Source: Pristionchus mayeri
Taxonomy: Eukaryota; Nematoda; Chromadorea; Rhabditida; Neodiplogasteridae
Direction of reading: 5' to 3'
Length of the DNA stretch: 64,000 nt
NCBI GenBank assembly: GCA_036245805.1
Contig: BTRK01000001.1
Span: forward strand, 36,342,758-36,406,757
The notes beneath the pieces were generated by a model, which made no database searches, had not been told where the DNA came from, and saw only the letters and a list, made by a program, of their open reading frames with translations. The translations under genes and the position numbers were made by a program. Each line of letters begins with the position of its first letter. The stretch's first letter is position 1. Positions 54,861-64,000 of this stretch are shown here, piece after piece.

Positions 54861-57800
54861 ATGTGTAAATCTATCGTGCATACCAATATTGTCACGCCTG
54901 GTGGACGATCCCAGTCAAGTATCTGACCCTACCCCCCACTCAGCGGGTCTACCGTGTGCTGGGTGTTCCGTGTGAGAGTCCGCGGCCTCTTGAGTGCCTC
55001 GCTCGATCAATGGGGTGGGCGTGGTCTTTGGCGAGAGAAGGAGAGTAACGAGAGAGAGCCTCTTCTCTCCATCTCTAGTGGTGACCACGGATGGAGTGAC
55101 CCCTGCATCCTCCCGTTGGCAACGTCGTTCTTTGTGCTGCTCGCCCTTGTGTACTCGCTCTATTCACACCTGTCTTAATTAGGCTGCTTCTAATTATCGA
55201 CACGCGAGGCTATTGTGTACTCAGCTGCTGCCTGTTTCATTACGTTAATGGAGTAGGGCTACCAGTCGGGCGTTTTCTTTTTTGGCTTCTATCTAGATCA
55301 TCAGCTATATGTTTCGTCTTCTCTTCCATCGTTTCCGATTCGCTCTATGTTGTGGTATCGTCCTAATGAGCAATATACGGCTAGAATAGACTCGAGGAGG
55401 GGGAGAAGGAAGTCAGTGGTGCGCGCGACCTTTGCCTCGCCTGTGTTTTTCCTGCCTGTCATACGTTTATCGGAATGGGACCGTAGAGTAATTACTACTT
55501 TTTCTAAATTACTTTTTGCCCTCTTCGTGGTCTTGCTCGCGGTGGGATTGGCGGTCATTAGTACTCTGACGTCTTTAATATCGGGATTCCGAAGTGAAAC
55601 CATAGTGTTTAAGCCTCCTATTTATTTGATCGTTGAGCATATCGTGTAGTTTTTTTCCAATCGCATTTCAATCAACAACAGGAAGCTTTTTATTTGCTGG
55701 CCTTTTGTTGCCATCCAACTACAAAAGGCTGGTATTATTCAGGGTGTGAATTTCACACCCAGTCAGCGCGCTACTTTCCCCACTGATTAATCCACACCCG
55801 AGTCAGTCTCCCCCCTTCTTCCAATTCCTAGATTGCCCATCTGTACAGAGGGGGAGGACTCGACCCTCCTAATCTCTCGCACTGTCTCTCTCTCTCCCCT
55901 CATCTCTGTCTGTCTGCGATCTCTCCAGATCGCCCACTGTCTCGCGGCCCATCCTAACAGTCATCTCGATTTCGCCCTCAGTCTAACGCCTTGAACCCGC
56001 TCATTTTCGAGTTAGCGTCAGGGCCAGGCGGAGCATCCCCAATTCCCACCCCAGTACCATTGTATCCCCTTGAGGGATAAATGAAAGGGACGCGAACAGA
56101 TAGATGGGTGATGAATTATCACCCCACTTTCCTCATCCTTCCCCATTCATTCATACTTTCATTTCCATCCTCATTCCTCTTTGCATCCGCCTCCCTCTCC
56201 CCCTTCTCTTTGGACTCGAAGCACTCAGTGCGCATACGCACACCAATTCGAATCCCGCTCCCCCTCCCCTCCTCCTCATTCGCATCTTAACACGAATCAA
56301 ATGAGGCAGAAGTGCGAAAGCGCACGAGATTCGGGTGGGATGATCAAGTATTCGTTGACAACTGGGTAGTTCTCCTTCTTTGTCATTACCCATCGCGTCT
56401 CGCCACTGGCATTAGCACCTCAGGACCGAAACCCTAGTCGAATGACTGATCCGAAAATTTCGAAATTCGGTCCCGTAAACCTGTCAAGTCGGGGTTGCCC
56501 TCGGGCCCATAATAGTCCCATTTCCTCCTCCATCTCGTCCATGGATCCCACTTCATTTCAATCCTTCTCTCCCCGCCAGTGCCATCGCTCTCCATTCAGG
56601 CAATTACACACGGGCATCTCTCGCTTCTCTGCGCCCTCTCTGCCCTCTCCTCTTTCTTTCTCTCCCAAACCCAACCCTCGCTCTCTTCCTCTATCACGCT
56701 CTCCGCACTCACTCGACTATCTGGCCCCCAGTGTCTATCCATCTTTCTACTCTACTCACTTCTTCTTCGTCTTCGTCTTCCCCTCTTCTCACTCGATCAC
56801 TCTCCGATTCGTTTCTCACTTCTCCCTCCCCTGTTGTCTATGCCTAATCTCCCGCAATCTCACTCCCCACTCCGTTTTTCGGTTTCCATCCGCCCCTTTT
56901 CCGGTTATTTGTACGCGTTGGGCCAAATAGTTGATTGAGTCATGCACTTCCGATATTTGTGTGATCTACATTGCGAGAGGAGTCGAGAGGGGTTTGTCTC
57001 CCTACCGAGATAGCGAAAACGAGATAGATAAAGGAGGAGGGGGGGGGGGGGAGGAAGGTTAGTATCGCTCATCTCACTGTGCTTACGGTCGACTCGCATC
57101 TCGTGATCGTTTCCACCTTGTTAGTTGCGAGTTGTGGAGAGTCGGAGTAGGAGCAGGGCCATTACTAGACCGTTCATGACCCTTTTGTATCGAGTAGGAA
57201 GCGTTACTTGCATTTGATGCCAATAGTATAACCGTTATGTGGATTGGCCGTATCCCTTACGCTATTCCATGCACATCCCTGTTTCACGTACGCCCCATTG
57301 CTCGGTATGAGTGCTCGCGCTCGAATTTGTCTCCCCGTGTCTATCGCGGTTTCGCTCCCCTGGATCAACATGGTGTATTATTATTCACGCCCGATTGAGC
57401 CTGCATCAGGTTTATCCCGCCCGCCCCATAATTACGGCATTTAGTGCGGAGAAGAGTGCAGGCAAAGTTTGGTAATCCCACGGATATCTCGGGCGCTCGG
57501 GGGTCAGTCAATGCAATGCTGTGTACCTCCTGCGGCCCGTTCATAATCCCGATGGTATCTGCATCCTCCTCTTATATACTAGAACACCGCGCGACTTGCT
57601 CTTTCATATCTCCTCAATATATCTCCATTCATCCCCCTCTCTCCCCCGTTCCCAATCGCTCTCCCTCTCTCTATGATGTGCCCACTCTCTATAGACTCTC
57701 CCCCATTATCACACAATCACATTCCGCGTAATTGTCCCGATATGGCCTTGTTTAACGATTAAACGTAGGTCTTATAAGCCTCCGATTTCAGCGATCGCCG

Positions 57801-57902
57801 AATGACGTAAGAGATTGGGCAATCGATCGATCGAAGAGAGCAAAGATAGATCAACGACGATCCAGAAGACGACGACGTAGAGTGTAGAGAAGAACGCGCA
57901 AG
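54861..57902. other. Intergenic, CT-rich
   Basis: This is about 3 kb with no supported gene. Long pyrimidine-rich blocks (about 55820-55920, 56120-56280, 56510-56900) make chance ORFs on the plus strand. A 13-G run is at 57039-57051. The last part should hold the syndecan promoter, and CGATCGATCG lies at 57823-57832. Confidence 0.45.
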
Positions 57903-60900
57903 ATGAGGTTACGCCTCGTCGCACTCCTGCTGGCTGCAGCAGCAGTCGCAGCAGCTGCAAATGTGAGTAGTGAACTTTGCTATTTGACAGTCGGTGGTGC
58001 GCCGTGTATTCCTCTCATTGCCTGTGTCTACTGGTCGAGAGGGCACTTGAAGCCTCGCTCTATGAATAGGTGTGAGTTGATGGTGTCGATGATATTTGCA
58101 TAGCGCTGTTTTGTCTGCGATGCGATAGCTGACATTCTAGAGGATGTATCGTCTGTCTGTCCCCCCCCCCCCCCTCATCTCTTGCTTCCCCCATTTCGCG
58201 TTGTTTTCCAGCCACACACTAAATAGGGGGTCTCTTCTAAGACTCTTCTTCATTGAGCCACAGTGTCTGTCTACGTCTTCCTCCCTACCTCATTCCATTT
58301 CATTCACTGTACCTCCTTAGAGGACGGGTAAAAGATAATACGCGGACTGCCTAATGACTAGGAAATGGGACTGTTTTTGAGAGAGGGGAAGACAAGCCAG
58401 AGTAGGTGATCACCTCCGCCTCTTCCCACCGCTGCCTCCCTTTCTTGTTCCGGAGAGCAAGTGAGCAACAAGAAAAGACGGTTTCCCATTAGAGCGAGGC
58501 GAAATGAGGACCCCCTGAGGCGAGGGGGGAGCTGTTATGGGGTTGTTGCGAGTGAGCGCCCCCGGAAGTGTGGGTTGATTTCAACTCTGGCTCTGGTCCT
58601 TCTGTCTGTTGTGTATGCTGATCACTAAAGAGCGATACTGGACCCCGTGTCAGATGGGATGGTTCCATGTGGTACTGATGGCGGTTCTTGCTCCCTTTTT
58701 GCGCTCCGACCTGGTGCTAGGCCAGATCTGTGACACGAGGCGATTTGGGGAGGAGAGGGAGTGAAATGAGATGACCGACTGGCGAACTAGCAGATGTTCA
58801 TAAGGATCGCGAAGAACCTTTGAGGGAGAGAGAGAGTAGGAGGATTGGAGAGAGACCAGAGAAGCAGAGCAGACGAGGAAATACGAGACCGTTTCGAAGT
58901 GATGGCGGAAAGAAAGGGTTATTAGCAATTGATGAAGTTGTCGTTGCTCCATTTTCTTTTTGCTTCCTCCTTTTTTGTCTGTACTCTCTCTCTCTCTCTC
59001 TGACAGCTTCCGCACTCTCACTCTTCTCTATCTATCACATCCCCCCTCATCAGCAGACGTATATGATTTGTATGAGAATGGGAGAGGGGGGGGGGGGGAA
59101 GTCGGCCTTGGGTAGATATTCTCGTTGCCGTTTGTCCTCTCTTGTCCTCTCTCTTTCCTTATCTCGAGCAACTCCCGTGCTATCGATGGATCAAGCTTGA
59201 ACCACTAGAGAGAGTGGGGAGATCTCTCATAAGCGAGTGACCTCTTGACGCCGGGCAATGGCCGGTTTGAGTCACTCTCGGGGTTTGTGCTCACGGAAGG
59301 TAGAGGGGAGAGAGGGGAAAGGGCAAGGAAGGAGGGGGTTGGGTTGCAAGGGCAGAAGCGCTTAGCTCTAGGATATACCGCTTCCCTTCCCTTTCCCCCC
59401 TTCCATCTCCCGCCACTCATCCCAGACCATTTGCCTGCCTGAGACACCATGTCAATCTGTTGAATGGAGGGCGAGTGGGAAAGGAGAGGCATTCCTCCTT
59501 TGTACTCCCTGAGCCTACAGCCTATCCGTATGGTACTGAGACGAGAAGGAGGGGGGGGGGGGGAGACCGTGGGGAACAACACATTGAGCTGCCCTGCGGT
59601 GCTGAAGCAGAAAGACACACATTGAGTGGGGGTATCAAAGAATGGGGAGGAGAAGGTGAAAGGGCAGAGGGATGTTTGCTGTGGAGAAGAAGAAGGGATC
59701 GCAGATCAGCCTTCTGGCATCTATCTGCTGGTGGCGAATAGAAGTATCCGATAGTCCCGAAGGACTAGAGGGATTAGCAGGAAAAAGGAAGAAGAGGGGG
59801 ACAAGAGAGTTATTGTGCGCCAAGGGGTCAGTTGTATTATCTGATGCGATGCGGGTCCTCTTCATTGCCTCTTGTCTCTGACTCTCCATCTCTTGACTCA
59901 AGTTCCTTCCTCTTGAGGAGTCCGTGTGATGGGATTAGAGTTGCGTGTCGAGCAGGAGGAGATGGGGAGGATGAGGAGTGCTCCTCCCCAAGGAATGGGG
60001 GGAGAGGAGAAGAAAAGAACAATGAGGGGGTGAATGCAGATCACAGAGGTGGATGGATTCCGTAGGGATTGACGTGGAGAGTGAGGGAACTATGACTATA
60101 GCGGGCGAGCGCTGATGAATCAGGGCGAAGGAGAAGAGAAAGCATGAATCACGATACCATTCCGCATCTCTCTCAGGAGGAGTCAGCGCACACCTCCAAG
60201 CGAGGTCTCCCGCCTCCGGCTGCAGCAGCTGCAGCCCATCTGAAGCACGATGTGAGTGTGTGATGTGTGCTGCAGCTGCAGATGGCCTAGGGATTGACTT
60301 GCTCGGTTATTGTCCTTTAGTGCTTTCAAAACTATGTACTCTAAGTTGCGACGAAAGGAATTGGTCTCTCTCTTGTTTCTGGGAAGTTTTACGAGCTGTG
60401 CCGCAACACTCTGGACTACTCTCTCCGTCGCAATCCTATTAGTCGCGATGCCAGCACTCGCCCTCCCCCCCTCCCCTCTCCTTCCCAACCCCCCCCCCCC
60501 CCCTCTCCCCCTCTCTTCTTCTGATATTCGCTACGATAGAAAATGTGTGAGTGTGGCAGAGCGTTGTTTGATTCGGTTATGGAGAGTAGTGGTGCAGAGA
60601 GGGAGAGAGAGAGAGAGACCTGACAGAGAGGAAGTGATGGAGTATGCGAATGTAGGAAAGGAAGTGATGGAGTATGCGAATGTAGGAGAGCCGGTTACTT
60701 TTTGCTATGAAGAGGCCTTTTTTGGGCAGTGCCATGACCGCACCACACAAATCAGTAATGCGGTTAGGCTGGAGCACTTGAAAGATGCGGCTCGAATAGA
60801 TTCAGTGCCTCCTTTTTTGAGCTCCCTTTCCTCTCTCTGTCTCTCTGCGCTCTCGCAATCTTGCACGATCCCTAGCTTCCTTGCTAGTCTCTTCTCGTAC

Positions 60901-63407
60901 TGGAGACTCTTGAAGGACCAGCGAGAGAGATGAGTGACAAAAAAGGAAGGAAGGAGTAGAGAGTTGAAGTGGCTCCGAGGGACCGCTGTGAGGGCGATGG
61001 AGGGCACACACGCTGAATTCGAGTAGCCTTGTCGAATCGGGGGATGTCTATCGGAGCAGAAGTGTGTTCAGAAAGAATACGGCATATCGATTGAGTGAAA
61101 TAGATCGACCGATCGAGTTGCGAAAAAGCGTCTAGAATGACGTGTGCGAGGTTCCATTTATCAAAGCTTATTATCGATTGATTGGTTGATGCTTATTCTT
61201 TGCAGGACATCGAGGGCTCGGGCGATCCTCCTGCAGCCAACAAGGGAGGCGCCAACGTGGACACGGACACGCGCAAGTCGTCCGGCTACTCGCCCGACGA
61301 CGAAGACTCGGTCGAGGGATCCGGCGCCCCCGAAACCAAGGGCCCGGCGGCACCGGTGCCCGGACCCGGACCCGCGGCCCCCATCGCACCCCGAAAGGGC
61401 CCATCGTCTCCGGCGCCCCCGCCCCCGCCTCCAGACAGCGACGATGAAACCGTAGAGGGCAGTGGCGATGATAGGGTGAGTATTGCGAATTGTGAATTTC
61501 ACAATTTGATGGGGGACTACGAAAAGTGCAGAGGAGAGAGAACGTGATGAGTGATGGCGAAAGGAGAGCGGCTCTCATGAGAAATGCAAGCCCTTCTCCT
61601 CCGGGAGGGGGGCTACATCTTCCCCCATCTCCTCTTACGTTGATTTTATGATGTCCTGAGAGGGTTTTTAGAATGAAGACAAATGGTCTCGAGGGGAGCA
61701 AGGTTACTGTAGACGATGGTACTTATCGATTGATGCGCAGGACGGCTCGACGTTGACGACGCGGCCCTCGATCACGACGACGACGACAACTACGGCGGCG
61801 CCGACGCCGGTCGGACCGGCTGTACCCGCCGCCCCGCCCAAGACCATGTGGGAGACGGTGGCGGTGACCGAGGTGAGAGTTGTGCTTGTGCTTCTAGATG
61901 ATGTTTACGATAACGATATTGGGGACTAGAGACGTCCTGTAATTACTCCGTTTCCCCCCGTAATGCTGTACACAGTGTAGAGAAAGAACGAATTCTTAAG
62001 TTGGATAGAACCCATTACAGTAATTATGATAGTTTATTCCACTTTGCCCGCGCCCTTCTCTTCCCATTCCATTTGCAATTTCGGGCACCCTTCTTCATTC
62101 TCTTCCGCGCCCACATCTTCTACTTTTTCATCGGTCGTTCCGCCAGAAGCGCGCAATTTGGTTGCGAAAGTAGGGGAGAGGAGAAGTGGAGGAGTTCTCC
62201 GCAGGGGTATTCTAGACCAGGAGCATTAGGAGCTTTGCTCGTCCCTCCCCTGCTCTTTTGTCCATCTTCGATCTCGAGCTCGCTCCGTCGAAGAATCTAG
62301 AAGAATCGGCGAAAAGGCCGAAAACCACGCGGAGGAAACGCCGAATTTCCTTGTTGTTCGAGAAAAGGCGTCGTTGAATCCTGCTAGCGATCCCCACGAG
62401 AGCTCACAGGATGTTTGGCTACTGCCTCCCTCCTCCTCTTCTAGTCCCTTCAACACCCACAGTAGCCCCACATATTGACGCTGATGTTCATGCTGCGCTG
62501 AATTACTATTTGCTATTTGCAACCTTATAAATGTTGATAACGATCTGTCCCAGAAGCATCAAGCTCCGTGTATTTCCGCACAGAGATAAGAGATAACAAG
62601 ACCGATTTGTAAGGCTCACGCGCTTTCGCTCTGCTAACCCCCGGGATGCATTCCTCGAGTACACCCTAGGGAGTTTGATGGGAGAGAAGCGATCCTCACA
62701 CCAATTTTTCACTCATCCAGCCAGCGCCTTAGCCTTTCAACCTAATCCGGCGGTCTTCTGGCAAAAGTTTCGACTAAATTGTTCCCCTAAGAATTCAACG
62801 GGTCTATGAAGAAGTTCACTAATCAGTAGAACGAACGTCTAGATGGTTCTTCATAGTCGTTTGATTAATGTTGACGAACGGCAAGCTGTCTCTAGAATCG
62901 TTCCTTGTCTTCTCTGCCATTTTTAATAGCAAATTAATGAGTTATTTTCACCTCAAATCTGAATATTCTTGAATACTGAAACCTTGCAGACGCCTGCGCT
63001 GACGACGCGCAGTCCTCCCGTCTACGAGCAACCGCCCGCCCGCACACCGCCTCCCAAGGAGAAAGAGAGGAGCACGGAGAGGACGCCGACCAGGTGAGAT
63101 TATCGATTGATTGATTGATTGATTTTTTTCGAGTCCATAGTGCTACTGTAAGTCAGCAGGCTCATAATGGGCTGTAGCTACGGTAAGACGAAGATCTGGA
63201 GACAGGCAATTTTCTGATGGAACAATGCAGCCAGCGTGTTTTGACCATGGCCATTTTCGCGTAATAATGGGGCCTGGTGTGGTTCCAACTGTCAGTGTGC
63301 CGTGCCATTTCCCATCGTCAAGCTCTCCCCCATTTGCAGGCCGAATACTACTGAACAGCCTGCGCTCTTCCCCTTCCACAGCATGCTCAAGCCGGGAATC
63401 TTTGCCG
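57903..63407 (+). CDS. sdn-1: Syndecan (heparan sulfate proteoglycan), ectodomain exons only
   Basis: Syndecan is a single-pass cell-surface heparan sulfate proteoglycan with roles in neural migration and axon guidance in nematodes. Exons in the window: 57903-57962 (signal peptide MRLRLVALLLAAAAVAAAAN), 61206-61475, 61741-61872, 62990-63093, 63340-63407. Three Glu-Gly-Ser-Gly glycosaminoglycan sites in acidic context stand at Ser25, Ser59 and Ser106 (DIEGSGD, SVEGSGA, TVEGSGDD). The rest is a Pro/Thr-rich stalk, including a run of seven threonines. The last exon ends MLKPGIFAG, the sequence that precedes the transmembrane helix in syndecans. The membrane and cytoplasmic exons are beyond the window. 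Intron 1 is 3.2 kb and rich in C/G homopolymers. The symbol is by family and not verified by search. Confidence 0.8.
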
Positions 63408-64000
63408 GTCAGTTATCTATTATCGACTGTTTTACAGTATGCATAGCTCCTGATTTTTTGTCCAAGTCGTTGTTGGGTAACGATGTTTATAGAGCGCGTG
63501 CAATATGGGCGTGGATTGTATCTGCACTAATCATGGGGGAAGGGAGGCAGAGGATGTAGCCCCCGAGAGAGGGAGGAAGATGAGGGGACACCACGAAATA
63601 TGATAGGAGTAGGGGAGGAGGAGGACATGATGTGGTCAGACACAGGCGGCATAGGAGACGAAGAAGAAGAGGGCATGGGAAGGACGGCGAGAATTGGATG
63701 AGGGGAGAGGGACTGACGATATGGGCTATATTGTTTCCTGCCATGACCACTATATCAATTTTGACGTTGCCTTAGGCATGCATTTCATCTCGGAATATAT
63801 ATCCATCTCATTATGTTCAGTATATCAAGGGAGATGATTTCTCGTCATCATCATCTGACACTGACACATGTTTCCCCCGTTGTAGTGACCAGTAGCCACT
63901 CACTCGGGGGATACCCATGCAAGAAGGTGGGGATGATGAATGTGGCGCCGCTTCTCTTCTCTAGTGAAGAAGAAGAGGCCCCCGTGTTATGATGGATGGT
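63408..64000. other. Start of the last visible syndecan intron
   Basis: I find no exon with the expected transmembrane sequence before the window ends. The stretch has short purine-rich ORFs only. Confidence 0.5.

Noticed and set aside
56442..56938. 119-162 codon plus-strand ORFs rich in Ser/Pro/Leu
   Set aside because: They arise from pyrimidine-rich repeats; overlapping frames are equally open and no splice signals or homology support them.
59000..60933. A 207-codon ORF at 60310 and neighbours as nested genes in syndecan intron 1
   Set aside because: Low-complexity C/T and G/A tracts keep several frames open on both strands; no start or splice context.
61161..61701. Minus-strand ORFs of 113 and 176 codons opposite syndecan
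   Set aside because: Shadows of the GC-rich exon at 61206-61475, whose plus strand has clear splice sites and glycosaminoglycan motifs.

Overview
The window is nuclear DNA from a nematode, by inference a diplogastrid such as Pristionchus. The genes have many small exons, short introns with GTAAGT/GTACGG donors and TTTCAG/TTGCAG acceptors, and AG acceptors placed just before several start codons, as expected for spliced-leader trans-splicing. The families also fit: a transthyretin-like protein, syndecan, a nematode-type ATP synthase coupling factor 6, and tandem secreted-type repeat modules. No long bacterial-type ORFs occur, apart from one reverse transcriptase.

Layout. 1-4.8 kb: tandem copies of an unrecognised, exon-encoded module, one with a nonsense codon and one split by a tRNA-derived SINE. 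4.9-5.5 kb: a small gene with a predicted signal peptide. 6.5-7.7 kb and 10.6-11.1 kb: mariner-like and Tc1-like elements. 12.1-14.6 kb: a coiled-coil/zinc-ribbon gene with a dead duplicate exon. 15.2 kb: a degenerate tRNA-Lys-like sequence. 16.0-16.5 kb: a 464-bp palindrome. 18.2-37.5 kb, minus strand: three genes, namely 6-phosphogluconolactonase, the exosome subunit RRP4/EXOSC2 (with a 3.9-kb LTR element in an intron), and a 720-aa Q/G/RGG-rich protein with a probable alternative first exon. 38.1-48.6 kb, plus strand: the splicing factor SLU7, then a PLPP6-type PAP2 phosphatase whose intron carries a non-LTR retrotransposon with an open reverse transcriptase frame. 48.9-50.8 kb, minus: a transthyretin-like gene with nested hAT-like elements in an intron. 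52.7-54.7 kb: ATP synthase coupling factor 6. 57.9-63.4 kb: the ectodomain exons of syndecan, running off the window before the membrane segment.

The host genes are mostly unrelated housekeeping functions: RNA processing (SLU7, RRP4, the RGG protein), central metabolism (6PGL, ATP synthase), lipid phosphate metabolism and the cell surface. The notable feature is the load of small DNA transposons and retroelements sitting cleanly in introns, many with readable target-site duplications. All exon models were built by hand from splice sites and reading phase. The phases close exactly for 6PGL, RRP4, the RGG protein, SLU7, PLPP6, F6 and the coiled-coil gene.
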